Positions 1 through 11,915 are shown, counted from the stretch's first letter. The stretch is 64,000 bases of DNA from Closterium sp. Naga37s-1 (GCA_947471745.1 CANJKZ010000068.1:2709001-2773000); one strand, 5' to 3'. Notes: generated by a model from the sequence alone, not told the origin. Numbers and translations are program-made.

Positions 1-2157
1 GCAAGGCAGCGGAGGTTACGCGACCTGCCTAACCCAGCAGCTGCACGCTTTGTTCGTGGTCCCCTACCTCCCCAACCTGTTCCCCTTGTCGAGTCCCTTT
101 CCTCGTCCCCATGGACTCGTCGTTCCCCCCTCAGTCGTGCTGTGCCTGCGGAGCCCCGTTGGTCTCGTTACAATGCAAACAGCCCATTTCAATTTGTTCT
201 CCGCTCTCGTGTTCCTCCTCCTCCGGTCCTACCACAGCCTCTTGAGTCGTCCCTCATTGTGTTTCCCGACCCGTTGTCCAACTATGTCCGTGCCTCCCAT
301 CCTGTTGTCCCCCGTATTTTGTCCGCGTTGGTCATTCACTCGACTACCCCCCCGTTGTCTGTCTCAGCTCTTCCCACTGTCGCTGGCTTCGCCTCTTCCT
401 ACCGCCTTGACTATGCGGCTCACGTGGTGAGTGGCCCCGCTCACATGCCCTAGGGGTACTTTTCTTTCCCCTGGAGGTCCTCGAGGATAGGCAGTTCGAG
501 CTTGGTTTCCTAGCAGCCGTTGTTTCTCATCTCTGTGCCATGCTGATTGCCCCGGAGGGGGATCCACACGCCCTTAACATCTCGATCCCTCGCACTCACG
601 CCGAGGCGGTCTCGAGACCCTGGGCTTCACATTAGGTTGCAGCTGAGGAGGCATAGATGGCATCTTATAGGTCCACAGGCACCTACGTTGACACCGTCCC
701 ACCACGTGGAACGAAAGTCGTCAGTGGCATGTGGCTCGACAAGGTGTAGCGACCGCCTGGATCACCACCAGTGTTCAAGGCGCGCTATGTGGCGAGAGGC
801 TTCAGAAAATGCGAGGGTGTGGACTTCTTCCAGACCCTCGCTCCCACCCCAAAGATGACCACTCTTTAGGTGTTGCTGCAAATTGCAGCTCAGCGCAACC
901 ATGAGTTACACTCCTAGGGACTTCTCCTCCACAGCGTTCATTCAGGGGAACCTGCACGAGCAAATGTGGCTGCATTGCCCGCCTGACTTCACTGGCTCTT
1001 TCCCTGCTGGGACCCAATGGCTGCTGCATCGACCGGTCTACGGCCTGCGCTAGGCTCGCCGTGAGTGGCACGACACACTTTGCACGACACTTGCCACGCT
1101 TGACTTCTTTTTATCGCCTGCTGACCCATAACTGTTCGTCCACCGTGGCTCGACCCCATTCTTTGTTCTGGTTTACGTTGACGACCTGGTCTTCGCCACT
1201 CCCGACCGACACGCACTGGCCTCCGTGAAGACGGAACTACACAGGAGACACACTTGCACTGACCTTGGTGACTGTAGCACTACCTTGGCCTGCAGATCAC
1301 CAGGGAAAGGGCAGCTCGCACCGTTATGCAGACGGAGTCGCATATGGTTGAGCAGATCCTCACGCGGTTTCGCTTCCTGTTCTCCAAGGTACAGCTCACC
1401 CCTCTTGCTGTGGATCACGGGCTCACGGCTCCACCTTCGGACGAGCTATTTGAGTCCAGTGGACCATATCATGAGCTGGTGGGTTGTCTCATGTACCTGA
1501 TCACTTGTACTCGCCCAGACCTAGCTTACCCTCTTAGCGTCCTTGCGCGCTTTGTTGCGCCTGGGAGACACCGACCTTCCCACTGGTACGCTGCTTAGAG
1601 GGTGGCAAAGTATATGGCGAGCACATCAGGCATGGGACTTGTCCTTGGAGGGAAGCAGCCAGTTACACTCACTGGTTTCTCGGAATCGTCGTGGGCCGAC
1701 GACGCTGAGTCGCTGCGGTCTACACAGGGTTGCTGCCGGAGCTGTTTCGTGGAGGTCAACTCGGGCGTCGTCCCTCTCTAGTTCCAACAGTGAGGCAGAG
1801 GTGTACGCTGCGGCCATGGCCGCACAGGAGCTTCGATGGTTGATTTCTCCTCACCGACCTTGGTGAGAGGCCTCGCTCTCCCCCATTCTCGTTCACCGAC
1901 AATAGGTCTGTTGTCATGTTGTGCGAGAAGACCCGACTGGTTGGGAAGGCGAAGCACATCCAGCTTCGTTACTTCCTTCTGTGCGAGTTACAGCAGCATG
2001 GTCAGGCACTTCGGATATCTTCACCAAGGCGTTGCCGCCTTGTGACCACCAGCGCTTCTGCACCTTGCTGGGCCTAGTGTTTGTCCAGCTAGATATGCTT
2101 GTCTTGTTTGTCTTGTTCTCTTGCATCTCTGATATTTGCTATATCCTTGCATGTTGA
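1..2157 (+). pseudogene. E1: decayed Copia RT-RNase H
   Basis: Relic of the 3' part of a Copia polyprotein. It aligns by eye with the RT-RNase H half of E8 (44240-46395) from the first base: the Arg/Pro-rich linker, the RT entry segment, a YVDD-type catalytic stretch near 1170-1190 (VLVYVDDLVFAT), the HTCTDLGD block and RNase H blocks including FTKALPPCDH near 2030. Stops and small indels scatter the reading through all three plus frames. A short deletion just before FTKAL removes residues present in intact relatives. The normal stop is lost and the frame runs to 2157. The tail after it (about 2060-2170) resembles the 3' untranslated region of E4 and E9. No LTR is visible; the left edge is the window edge and the right edge is a junction with E2. 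Confidence 0.85.
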
Positions 2158-2170
2158 CTGGCCTTGTGGC

Positions 2171-2921
2171 CTCATGTACCTCATAGATGGCGACGGAGCA
2201 CTGGTTGAAGGCCGGATAGTGCAGCGCCTTCGTCAGGACGTCGGCCGGTTGCTCGGTGGTCGGGATGTACCTCAGCGAGAACTTCCTGCGCTTCAGCATG
2301 TGCTGCAGCCAGGCCTGTCGCCACTCCATGTGCTTGAGGTTGCCCGTCAACCCCATGCCCTCGGCGACAGTGATGGCCGACTTGTTGTCCACCCGAAGGA
2401 CGGTCCGCTTCCCGGCATCCGGCTGCCGGAACTCTGCAAGGAGGAAGCGAAGTCGGCGTCCCTCCTTGCCGGCTTCGGTGGCCGCCACGTACTCCGACTC
2501 GGTCGACGACAACGTCGCGCACTTGATGCGCTGGCTCGACCAAGAGACTGCGGCCCCTCCGTAGACGAACGCGTAGCCGCCCGTGCTCGTCCTATTCTGT
2601 TTGTCGTCGGCGTCGTCGGCGTCCACGTAGCCGACCAGCTCTAGCGACTCACGTCCACCGCCGAACTCCAAGGCGGTGTCACGCGTATTGGCGAGGTAGG
2701 CGAGACAGCGGTCGACCTCGCGCCCGTGCTGGTCGCTCCTCACCGTAAGGCCTCCCTAGCTTGCTGCAGGCGAAGGCGATGTCCGGCCTCGTCGTCGTCG
2801 CCGCAAACTGCAGCGAGCCGACCTTCTGCCGGTACTCCTCCTCCTGACGCTCCTGTGCCTCCTCGTCGTCGAAGGTGAGCTTGGCGTAGGCGTCGACCGA
2901 GACCGGCGTCTTCGAAGTGCC
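2171..2921 (-). pseudogene. E2 RT tail and RNase H
   Basis: C-terminal part of the E2 polyprotein. RNase H would degrade the RNA strand of the RNA/DNA hybrid in the particle. Visible motifs in the open stretch below 2743 are VGYVDADDADD, the STESEYVAATEAGKEG block, a DNKSA segment and QPADVLTKAL near the end. Upstream, the 2744-2921 segment carries the KTPVSVDAYAKL and TTRPDIAFA blocks in another frame. One frameshift near 2745-2760 and one TAG at about 2922-2924 separate this part from the RT. The protein end runs into E1 antisense sequence, so the original terminus is uncertain by some tens of bases. Confidence 0.8.
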
Positions 2922-2924
2922 CTA

Positions 2925-4676
2925 GGTCTGTTCTTCGTCGATGAAGCGCCTACGCAGCTTGTCGGCGTAGCCCTGCTGGTGCAGCCACAGCTTCCCCGCC
3001 GACCTGTCGCGGAAGATCTCCAGCCCGAGGTACTTCTTCACCGGCGAGATCTCACGCAGCTCGAAGGCGGACTCCAGCAGCTCCTTCAACTCCTTCAGCA
3101 TCTCGATACTGCTGCTGGCGGCGAGCAGGTCGTCGACGTAGACCAGCACCAAGCAGGCCACTCCGTCGTCGCCGACCTTGAAGTACAGAGCCTCGTCGAC
3201 CTGGCTCTTCTTCCACCCGGCGCCGACCAGCACGTCGTTGAGCGCTAAGTACCACAGCAGCAGCGACTGCTTTAGCCCGTACAGGCTCTTCAGCAGCTTG
3301 CACACCCGGCCGGTTCCGTCGTTGAAGTAGTCCGGCTGTAACATGTAGAGCACCCGGTCGAGCTTGCTCTGCAGGAAGGCGTTCTTCATGTCGAGCTGCA
3401 TTAGGTTGAGGTTGAGGACGGCGACGATGCTGAGGAAGATCCTCAGCGTGACGTAGCTGCCCACCGATGCGAGCGTCTCGTCGTAGTCGGCGCCATACAC
3501 CTGGGTGAAGCCCTTCACGACCAGCCTCGCCTTCTCCAACTCGACGGTGTCGTCGACGTGGTACTTCGTTGTCAGCACCCACCGATTCTTCATGCTGTTC
3601 ACCCCCGGTGGACGTTCGACCAGCTCCCAAGTGCCCATATTGACGAGGCTGCGGATCTCCTCCTCCATGGCGGCCTTCACCGCCGGGCCCTTGCAGCTCG
3701 CCAACGCCTCCTTCACCGTCATCGTAGAGATGTCCCAACGGTGCTCGGGGTCGGCATGCTTGTCGGGGTCGAGCTCCGGAAACTCCTCATCCTCCTCGGC
3801 GTTGACATACGCTAGGTCGTCGTCATCCACGTCGTACACGGTAGTGAAGGCAGCAGGGACGAAGAAGTCGGGCGGCCTCCGAAGTCGGCCGGACTTCTGA
3901 GGTCCAGGCTGAACCTCCACCACGTCGTTGTCGGTGGACTCCTCATCGTCCCCTCCTTCGTCACCGGCTTTGCTGCCCTCGTCGTCCTGCAGCACCTTGG
4001 TTGGCTTCCCGGCCGACGTCTCCCGTGTGGTCGGCTCCTCTGTCGACTGCGTAGTGGCCGACTGCTCCGTGGTCGGCTTCACCGCTGCCCGCTCCCCCGT
4101 CGGCTGCTGCTCAGCTGGTGCTTTCTTCGCCGGCTTCACCCAAGTCGGCTGCACCTCCTCGACCTGGTCCTCCCCTATCAACGTCGACTTCACTCGCACG
4201 TTGACTTGCCGCTCGTCATGTCGGCCACCGGCGATGCCCATGGCCGGCGCCGAAGGCGACGTCCCACGACTCCCCTCATCGCCGGAGGCCGCCTCAGAAG
4301 TCAGCCCGCGCAGGTCGGCCACGAGGGGAGGGGCAGGGGTCGGAGGGGAAGGGGAAGAGGGAGGAGGGCGGACGTCCTCGACGTCCTCAGCAGCAAGCTC
4401 ACCGACCTCGGCAAGTAGAGGCAGCGTCCCCGTCGAGGTGTTGGTCGGCAGGGTTGTCGGCGTCCGTCCTGACACCGGCTCGTGCTCCGACTTCCACTCG
4501 GCCAGCGACAGATCCTCGTAGAATACCACGTCCGACGTGGTGACCACTCGGATGTCGGCGATGTCAAGGAGCTCCCAGCCCTTGCTCTCCTTCGAATCGC
4601 CGACGTGAATTCCCCACCTGGCCTTCGTCTTCAGCTTCCCACCACGTTGCTGCTCGGGGACGAGGAACTGCGCCAT
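2925..4676 (-). pseudogene. E2 integrase C-terminus and reverse transcriptase
   Basis: About 584 codons open. The first 60 residues are the integrase C-terminal part (MAQFLVPEQQ, HVGDSKESKG, VVFYEDLSL). A low-complexity linker rich in Pro, Thr and Glu follows, with acidic stretches (residues about 65-300). The RT domain begins at WELVERPPGVN and contains RWVLTTKYHVDD, ARLVVKGFTQVYG, QLDMKNAFLQ, SLYGLKQS and the catalytic LVYVDDLLAAS, then KYLGLEIFRD. The YVDD aspartates are intact. A TGA separates this block from the upstream integrase in the same frame, so the break is a single nonsense codon. The frame ends at TAG before the RNase H block. Confidence 0.88.
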
Positions 4677-4682
4677 GCAGCC

Positions 4683-5878
4683 TCACACCCGCGCCAGTGA
4701 CAAGTCGGGCTTCTGCCCGGTCAGCAGCTGGTACGGCGTCGTCCCCAATGGCAGCGTCGACCTCTTAAGGCAGTTGCGGACCCAGACAGCCTGCCGTAGA
4801 GCGAGGTGCCACCAGTGGTGCTGCAAGCCCATGTGCAGCAGCATCGTCCGCACCGACTCCACCACCGTCCTCATCTCCCGCTCAGCCATGCCCTTCTGCT
4901 GCGGGGTGTAGGGGCAGGTAAGGTCGTGGACGATCCCCTTGCCATCCACGAAGTCGGTGAACTTCTTCCCAAGGAACTCCCCTCCTCGGTCGGAGTGAAG
5001 CATCAGCACCGACTTCTTCGTCTGCCTCTCCACCAACACCAGCCACTTCTGAAACTCCAGCAGCACATCCGACTTCTTGGCGACTGGCCTCACCCACACG
5101 TAGCGGGTCTTGCGGTCCTTGAGCAGCAAGAAGTACAAGCTGCCGTCCTTGGCAGACACGCGGAACGGCCCGCACAGGTCGATGTGCACGACGGCCAGCA
5201 CGTCGTCGGCGTCACAGCCTCGGTCGGGGAAGGTGTGCCGCGCCAGCTTCCCGCCAACGCACGAGACACATGGTGAGTGGGCCCCCGTTGTCGACTTGAG
5301 GTTCAGCCCAATGGCGACCTCGTTCTTCGCCGAGCTTCGTATGGTGTCCATGCCGGCGTGCGCAAGCCTCGCATGCATCCTGTCCGGCGTCGACTTCGTC
5401 TTTGAGATGATCACCCGCAGGGCCACAACCTCCGTCGTGGGCGACGTCGACCTCGGTGAGCAGGGACGCAGGTCGGTACAGAGGACACGCCCGGAGTACG
5501 TCGCCCAACCGAGCACCTCTCCCGCCGCCGAGACGAGCAGCATCCCGTCGCCGTCCTCCTGCAGCTTCACGCCGTGCTCCTTCAGTTGGCTAGACGACAG
5601 CAGGTTGGCCCGCACACCCGGGACGTACAGCACGTCGGGGATGAGCACCTGCCTCCCGGCCTCCCCTTGCAGGGCGACAGTGCCGCGGCCCTGGACATCC
5701 TGCAGCGCCCCATTGAAGCCGCGCACGTGCTTGATGGAGCCGCTCGGCTGCAGGTCGACGAAGACTTCCTTCGTCCCCATCAAGTGGTGGGAGCAGCCGC
5801 TGTCAAGCAGGACCACCGCCGGGTTCGCCTGCACAGCTGCCGCCACCGCCTGGAAGTTCTCTCCGGCCGACGTTCGGC
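4683..5878 (-). pseudogene. E2 protease and integrase core
   Basis: Protease: VVLLDSGCSHHLMGT has the D-S-G active-site triad typical of Copia proteases. A GAG-pre-integrase zinc module follows (HARLAHAGM with CVSCVGGK). The integrase core has all three catalytic acidic residues: D in HIDLCGPF, D in HSDRGGEF and E in GMAEREMRT. The reading frame is shared with the RT block below 4676 but stops at a TGA at about 4683-4685, where relatives have an aromatic residue in the RVxGC motif. At the gag side, near 5870-5890, the frame changes, so protease is out of frame with the zinc knuckle of gag. Confidence 0.88.
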
Positions 5879-6739
5879 TCCATGACACCGACCAGCGAGC
5901 ACGACGCCGTCTTGTCGTCCCGCCCCTTGCCGTCATTAGAGGAGTCGGCGTCCTTCGCCGAAGTCGACGTCTTGGTCGACTGCTTCTCCTTGCGCGGCTG
6001 GTATCCTCCTCGACAAGGACGACGACTTTCAGACCTCCCGCGGCCTCCCTTGGTGGCATCTTCAGAATCATTGCGGTCGGGGCACTCGAAAGAGAGGTGG
6101 TCAGGGTCGCCGCACAGCCAGCACTCCCGACGTCGACCTCCTCCTCCTCGACCGCCATCCTTGGTCGACTTCTTCCTGTCGACCGCACGCAAGTCGGGGT
6201 CGTCCGGCATCGCCACGGTGCCTCGGGCGAAGCCGATCAGCCCGGCCATCTCCAGCTGCGGCTCGATGGCTTCCTTCCAGGTGAGAATGTCTGGTCGACC
6301 AACGAGCGGCGAAGTGACCAAGATCCTGTCCGGCGTAAACTTGAAGTAGCCGTAGCTCGGTGCTATCCCGCCCGCCGTCACCTGCGTCACCGACATCGGC
6401 AAGAGTTCGCTTCGTCGACCTCCGACGTTGCCATGCGAGGAGTCGGAAGCCACCAACGGCCGCACTCCCTGCACCTGAACGCCGCAGACTTCATCGGCGT
6501 GTATCACACCTCTCTGCCTTGCCTCCCGCACTGCTGCCGACCTGGCCACCGCCGACGTTGACGCCCACGTCGACGCGGCCCTCTGTGTTCACCGGTCGAG
6601 GAGACGCAGGTTGAGAATGGTGCAACATCGCCCACATGGTGCGAATGCCAGCCTGCACAACCGCCCAGGGGATCGTTCCGTACTCCTGGGCCCCATGGGG
6701 TGTCCTCGCGTCCTCCAGCTGTGCTTCCAAGGTCTCCAT
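5879..6739 (-). pseudogene. E2 gag with internal deletion
   Basis: A start codon at 6739 opens METLEAQLEDART. The frame shifts near 6545 and continues through GGIAPSYGYFKFTP and GRPDILTWKEAIEPQLEMAG, then reaches a canonical C-x2-C-x4-H-x4-C zinc knuckle (CWLCGDPDHLSFEC). Copia gag proteins normally carry a capsid-like core of roughly 150-200 residues between the Trp/Lys-containing N-terminal block and the knuckle. Here only about 40 residues separate them, so the core appears deleted. The GGIAPSYGYFKF block recurs almost unchanged in E5. Confidence 0.72.
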
Positions 6740-6799
6740 TCCCTGGCTGCCGGCCTACGAACAAATTAGGTAAGTGAACTCTACGCCGACCTGACTGAA

Positions 6800-7994
6800 A
6801 GGTAAGTCGTGTGCCGTCCACGCTCACCGCACCATGCGGAGATAACTACTACAACGGGAGCTAGACTACGGGCTAGGCACGGGTACTCGTGTGATCTCTG
6901 TGTTCGTTGGTCCTTAGTCGTTTTCCTAGTGCACACAATGCTTGCTAGTTCACGGGGCAATTTGGCAAGAGTTTCACTAGAGAAAGTTGACAACAATGGT
7001 ACAAAGAAGTTGGCATCAGCGCTAGCATTCAGGTCGGTCGCTTGCCAGCACAGCATGGTCGACCGCGTTCCAGCACGACTTGGTCGACCGCGCTCCAGCA
7101 GTGCAAAGTCGACGGCGTGCCAACGCTGCAGGTTGACGGCGTGCCAGCGTTGCTCCCGTTGAACAGCAGCGCACCTACTTCGTAGGTGCTCATAGATGAT
7201 TGGCGGGCTAAGCCTCGTCACCTGCACAACGCACGCACCAAGTCATCCTCGTGCTGACGACTCCACCTGATCCGCCAACGTCGACCTCGGAATACCACCA
7301 CCGAGGTCGGACTCGCCAACTTTGCCTGGGCGATTATCGCATTCCTTCGCAGAACCTCGTCACCCAGGCATCCCGGTCGACCGGGCAACCACGTCGACCA
7401 GATGCTCCTGTATGTGCTCGTCTACCTCCCAAGCCGATGACCACTCCAGTTCGACCTCACCAGGTCGACCACACCCCTGGTCGACCATCTCCAGGTCGAC
7501 GTTACTCCTGGTCAACCAGCTCCACGTCAATTACCCCTTCTTGTCGACCAGCTCCATGTCGACCAGCGCAGTTGTCAGCCGACCACCCAAGTCGGCTACC
7601 CGTAGTCGGCGTCACCAAGTTGACGCCTTGCTACTCGACGCCCAACCGCTCGGCGTCCTGAGTCGTGGTCGACGTTGGCCCCTCCTTCGTCGACCACCAG
7701 GTCAGGTCGACCACCAGGTCGACATCACACCTGGTTGACCAACCACCAGGTCGACCAGCAGGCCTGTCAGCCGACCACCCAAGTCGGCTGCCCCAAGTTG
7801 GCGTCACCAAGTTGACGCCCTCCATGAAGTCGGTGCCACCCTGAAGTCGGCGCCCGTGCAGTGGCCCCCGTGCAGGTCGACCTCCTTGTCAACCAGCTCA
7901 CCCACTACTGCAGGTAGGCTGCTCCCCTCAAACCCTACCACGAAGTCGGCTCCGCCCAAGAAAGGACAGGGCCAACATACAACTCCCATTGACA
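6800..7994 (-). repeat. E2 5' LTR (inner border approximate)
   Basis: The outer border at 7994 is supported by TGTCAATGGG and by abrupt interruption of the E3 integrase. The inner border lies somewhere between the gag start (6739) and about 6800; I could not identify a clear primer binding site. The 7040-7900 part is packed with GTCGACC, GTCGGC and related motifs. The outer 200 bases match 29050-29244 closely. ORFs here look like composition artefacts. Confidence 0.6.
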
Positions 7995-9480
7995 TAGGGG
8001 ACCCACTGCTTGTCCCCCACAGTCGCCAGCACCCTCTTCTTCACAAGGGCGACCTGCCGCAGTGCAGTCACCCAAAACGGATCCGGTAGCCCTGCACGCC
8101 CAAGGAGAGTGCGAGCACCTTCCTTCAGGGTCTGGTTGAACCGCTCAGCCACGCCGTTCTGCTGAGGGTTGTAGGGCACAGTGAGCTGATGCTGGATCCC
8201 CTTCTTCTTCAGCACCACCTCAAAATCAGCTCCTATGAATTCTCCCCCGTTGTCAGTGCGGATCACCTTCACCTTGTGTCCGCTCTCCCTTTGCGCCCTC
8301 GGCATCCACTTCTTGAGAACAGCCGCTGCCACCTCCCCCTTGGACTTGAGAGGGTAGATCCACACCGCACGCATGTGGTCATCCACTATGGTTAAGAAGT
8401 AGTGGCTGCCCGAGAGAGAAGGGGCCCTTGTAGGGCCCACCACATCCATGTGCACAAGCACGAGCGGGGCCTTGGCTGGCCCCGTGCTGCTGCTGAAGGG
8501 AAACTTCGTGAACTTGGTTTCAAGGCATGTAAGGCAGCTCCCAATCTTCTTTGCTGCCCCTTTCACCTCTAGCCCCTTCAAGCTCCCATCCTTCACCAAC
8601 TTCTGCAGCATCGGAATGTTAATGTGACACAACCTCTCGTGCCACGTCTCCCTATCGGCCTCACCGTTCCCAGATGAAGCCTTTGCCCATGCAGCGGTTG
8701 CACCCACACCAGCAAGCACCTCACCATGTGGCTGATGTGGCTGTTGCACCTTCTTGACTGCATCCAGGGCCCCAGCAGTTGGTGCAGTCTCCTCTCCTCC
8801 CGCAGTTGCTTTAGCCGCTGCCGCTGCCGTTGCCGTTGCTGGTGGTTTCCCATTCCAAGGGATGATGGGCAGCTGCCACGGGTCCTTGATGCAGCTGCTC
8901 TTCTCCTCCAAATCCCAAAGCAGCAACTTCCCAAGCTTTGCACGGCAGCTAGTTGGGCCGAATGTAACTTTGGCCTTGCTTTTCTGCAGCCGGCGCAAAG
9001 AGAGGAGGTTAGCGCATAATCCTTCAACTAACAGGACATTCCCAAGCCCCACAAGCTCCCCCTTGGCTCCCATCACCTTGGCATTCCCAACAACAATCAC
9101 AGGGAGCAAGGCACCTCAAGCGGCAGCCACAAATTTGATCTTCCCAGTGGGTTCTACCTCGTCAAGCAAATCTGCCCGTGGGGTCATGTGACTTGTGCAA
9201 CCTGGATCGATCACCCAGTGAGTGAGGGGGTGCATCACAACCTTCCCAACCGAACCCACATCACCCTCACTCACTTTCACATCCTCAACCATGAGGAACA
9301 TCCCAGAGTTGGCTTTACCTTGTGCACCATCACCTTGTGCACCTGAACCTTGCACAGCACCACCTCGTGCACGTTCACCACTTGGCGGCTTCATGCCTGG
9401 AGGCGCCCATCCTTCAGGCCGGCTGAAACACTTGAGATGACCAGCGCCTAAACATTTGAAACACTTGAAACATTTCTGCA
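7995..9480 (-). pseudogene. E3: Copia gag tail, protease and integrase fragment
   Basis: One minus-strand frame with a single TGA at about 9113. It begins with a zinc knuckle (CLGAGHLKCF, preceded by a short KCF duplication), a Pro/Gly-rich spacer and a protease-like block (WVIDPGCTSHMTPRA) whose active-site triplet reads D-P-G instead of D-S/T-G. The GAG-pre-integrase module (WHERLCHINI with CLTCLETK) and an integrase core follow, with D in HMDVVGPT, D in RTDNGGEF and E in GVAERFNQT. Translation is cut at about 7995 by the E2 LTR, so integrase C-terminus, RT and RNase H are absent. At the upper end the element meets G1 without a visible LTR. Confidence 0.85.
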
Positions 9481-9558
9481 GTCAACTCGACTCACAGTAA
9501 GATGACCAACGCCTAAATTTCATATATTTTCGTCACAAATCTTCCTATAAATCGCCAA

Positions 9559-10898
9559 ATGGAGGAAAACGGTGATAATTCCGTACGCAAAATTACGGAG
9601 TTTCACACCGACCTGGACCAGACGCGAGCGGCACTCCAGCGAATAGAGGAGCTTCTCGCGAACCAGTCGGCAGCCGCCACGGCAGCAGCGAACGCAGCGG
9701 CGAATGCAGCAGCGACGTCAGCAGCAGCAGCGGCGACACCGACACTTCACCCAGCAGCAGCGGCAGCAGCTACAGTGAATCTTGAGGCGGCACGTCCGAG
9801 GCTACCGGAGACGTTCAATCCGAATGCGAGAGACACTGACGTTCGTCGATTCATTGCGACTCTCGAAATTTACTTCGAGGCCGTTGGCTGTACGACCCCG
9901 ACACACGATGCAATGCGGATTCGGCTCGCAACGACACTGTTACGAGGCCCAGCGCTCTAGTGGATTTACAACAGCAATAAGATCCGAGGCGAGGGGTCAT
10001 GGACGCAGTTTCGGGAAGCTTTAATTCAACGTTTCGAACCAATCAACTCCAGCTACATGGCGCGGCAGCAGATTCATCGGCATAAACAGTTCGGCAGTGT
10101 AACACAGTACACGCGGCAGATGGAGAGCCTCTTCAACCGAATTACCGACCTGACCGAAGGGGAAAAAATCCAAGCGTATACTGAGGGGCTAAGAATGGAA
10201 GTCCGCCAACAGGTGATTGCCGCGAACTACAACAACTACCGCGACATGGTGTGTGCAGCAGAGAGATTCGATGCGCTGATGCGATGTGAACCCGAGACAC
10301 GACGCCACGTGCCGAACAGATCATTCGACACAAAGCGATCGGCACCACCCACGACCGCCAATCGATGGATATCGACAAGATCGACGCGAAGCAGCGGCCG
10401 ACAAAATATAAGAAGTGCGAATTTTGCGGCGCAGCAGGACATCGACTCTTGGCGTGTTGGAAAATGAAGAAGGCACGAGCGGAGCTGCAGGGCAACAACA
10501 GTGCGACATCCACGATGGCGAAAAAAGGAGGACACGATGGCGCGAATTTAAAACGCCACGACCGGCCGGCAACAGGGGAAATCGCCGAGACAAATGGAGG
10601 CTCCGCGAAACAAGACTCCGCATCGACCGGGAAACTCCAGCCGAACACCTCCGAGAGTAAGAATATTCCCTCTCGAGGTTTTCAAGCCTTTAAAAAATCC
10701 AGGGGAGATTTCGAGGCCAAGAAAAAGCCTTCAGACATTATTCAGGTACCTGAGAAGTTGGGCAAACCACTTCGGAGTGTTGAAAAGGGTCGTGCGTTTC
10801 AAGGAGTTCATATTCTCTCCCCGCAGCATAGTGTTAAGGCTCCCCATTGCCCACAGGAGAAGCCTACACAGCTGCAAAGGCTTAAGGGAAGGTTCTAG
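9559..10898 (+). pseudogene. G1 gag
   Basis: The ATG at 9559 opens a gag whose first 80 residues include a predicted coiled-coil-like stretch and a long Ala-rich run. The capsid core follows (RPRLPETFNPNARDTDVRRF, then after a TAG at 9958-9960 the same frame continues with TQFREALIQRFEPINSSYMAR and SVTQYTRQMESLFNRI). Near 10360 the frame shifts to one starting MDIDKIDAKQRP, with a canonical C-x2-C-x4-H-x4-C knuckle (CEFCGAAGHRLLAC). The frame stops at 10898. Defects are one in-frame nonsense codon and one frameshift. Confidence 0.85.
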
Positions 10899-11058
10899 GC
10901 CAAGACGAAGCTCAATCGGCCTCGGATAAATCCTTCTAACCCTGCTCAGTTGGAAACTGATATGGAGTCAGCAGCTTCGAGCGCAGGACCGAGGGATGAT
11001 CTATTCGACGTACCCTACGATCCTATAAGCGAGACCATCTACGGTTACTCGGAGTAGC

Positions 11059-11915
11059 AACAACCACTAGTACTCGAGGTGATCTGCAACGGGCGACGCT
11101 TCCAGGCAATGGTGGACAGTGGTGCGTCCCACTCAGTGTGCGACCACAGGACGTTGGAGAAAATTGGAGAATCTTTTGAGGAGACCAAGTTCACGGCAAC
11201 GATGGTGGACGGTACGAAACTTCCCATCCACGGCGAAGCATCACTGCAGCTGCACATACGGGCGCTGAGGTGGAAGCCGACATTGCTGATCACGAACATC
11301 AAGGGTTTAGATTTCATCTTGGGGCGAGATTTCCTGAAGCGGTTCAACCCCGAGATCGACTGGATCAACAGGAAGGCGTGCATCTACAACAACGGGAAAC
11401 GAGTGGAGCTTCGAAGCTGGACAGATACAATGAGCGTTCCTGAAACGACACTGGCACGGTTCGAACGGACGGTGAACGAGAGTAACACGGGTTACTTAGC
11501 ACTGGTTATGGCAGCAGCAGAGGAGGAGAAGCTGAGTACGGAGCTACCTGCAGCAGTGAAGGAGGTCTTGGAGCAGTACAAGGATATAATGCCCGACGAC
11601 CTACCTGCCGGCGTACCTCCTGCACGCACCCACGAGCACGAGATCGTGGAGGAACCAGGTGCGAAACCCGTCTCACGTGCACCCTACCGACTGAGTCCGA
11701 CCGAGCTGACAGACATGAAGAAACAGATCGAGTATTTACTGGACAGACAACTAATCCGCCCATCCACCTCTCCCTACGGTGCACCAGTTCTCTTCACTCC
11801 AAAACCAGACGGCAGTTTACGGATGTGCATCGACTACCGCGCACTGAACAAACAGACAGTCAAAAACAAATACCCCATACCGCACATAGACGACCTACTG
11901 GACCAGCTGCGTGGT
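11059..11915 (+). pseudogene. G1 protease and RT N-terminal half
   Basis: A retropepsin-like protease begins near 11080: [15 protein letters not shown] carries the D-S-G triad and [11 protein letters not shown] is the usual hydrophobic-Gly block. RT then begins: [47 protein letters not shown] and [13 protein letters not shown]. The sequence jumps from this block directly to the RT thumb (QFLGHMVS), skipping the segment that normally holds the palm with its catalytic aspartate pair, roughly 100 residues. The jump also changes frame. This copy therefore cannot encode a working RT. Confidence 0.88.

Larger units (their letters stand above)
2171..7994 (-). mobile_element. E2: Copia element with long LTR, 3' LTR missing
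   Basis: Minus-strand Copia in the order LTR, gag, protease, integrase, RT, RNase H. Its family differs from the short-LTR clade. The 5' LTR starts at 7994 (TGTCAATGGG on the minus strand), directly inside the coding sequence of E3, which E2 therefore interrupts. The 3' LTR is missing: shortly after the RNase H end the sequence joins the tail of E1. The element is rich in GTCGAC and GTCGGC motifs in both coding and LTR parts, unlike its neighbours. A second, heavily deleted family member is E5 (21009-21496 and 28730-29244). Confidence 0.85.

Noticed and set aside
5860..5895. Programmed gag-pol frameshift in E2
   Set aside because: I see no slippery site or structure, and other frameshifts in E2 point to ordinary decay.
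5110..6561. 483-codon plus-strand ORF
   Set aside because: Antisense of E2 gag and integrase; no motif of its own.
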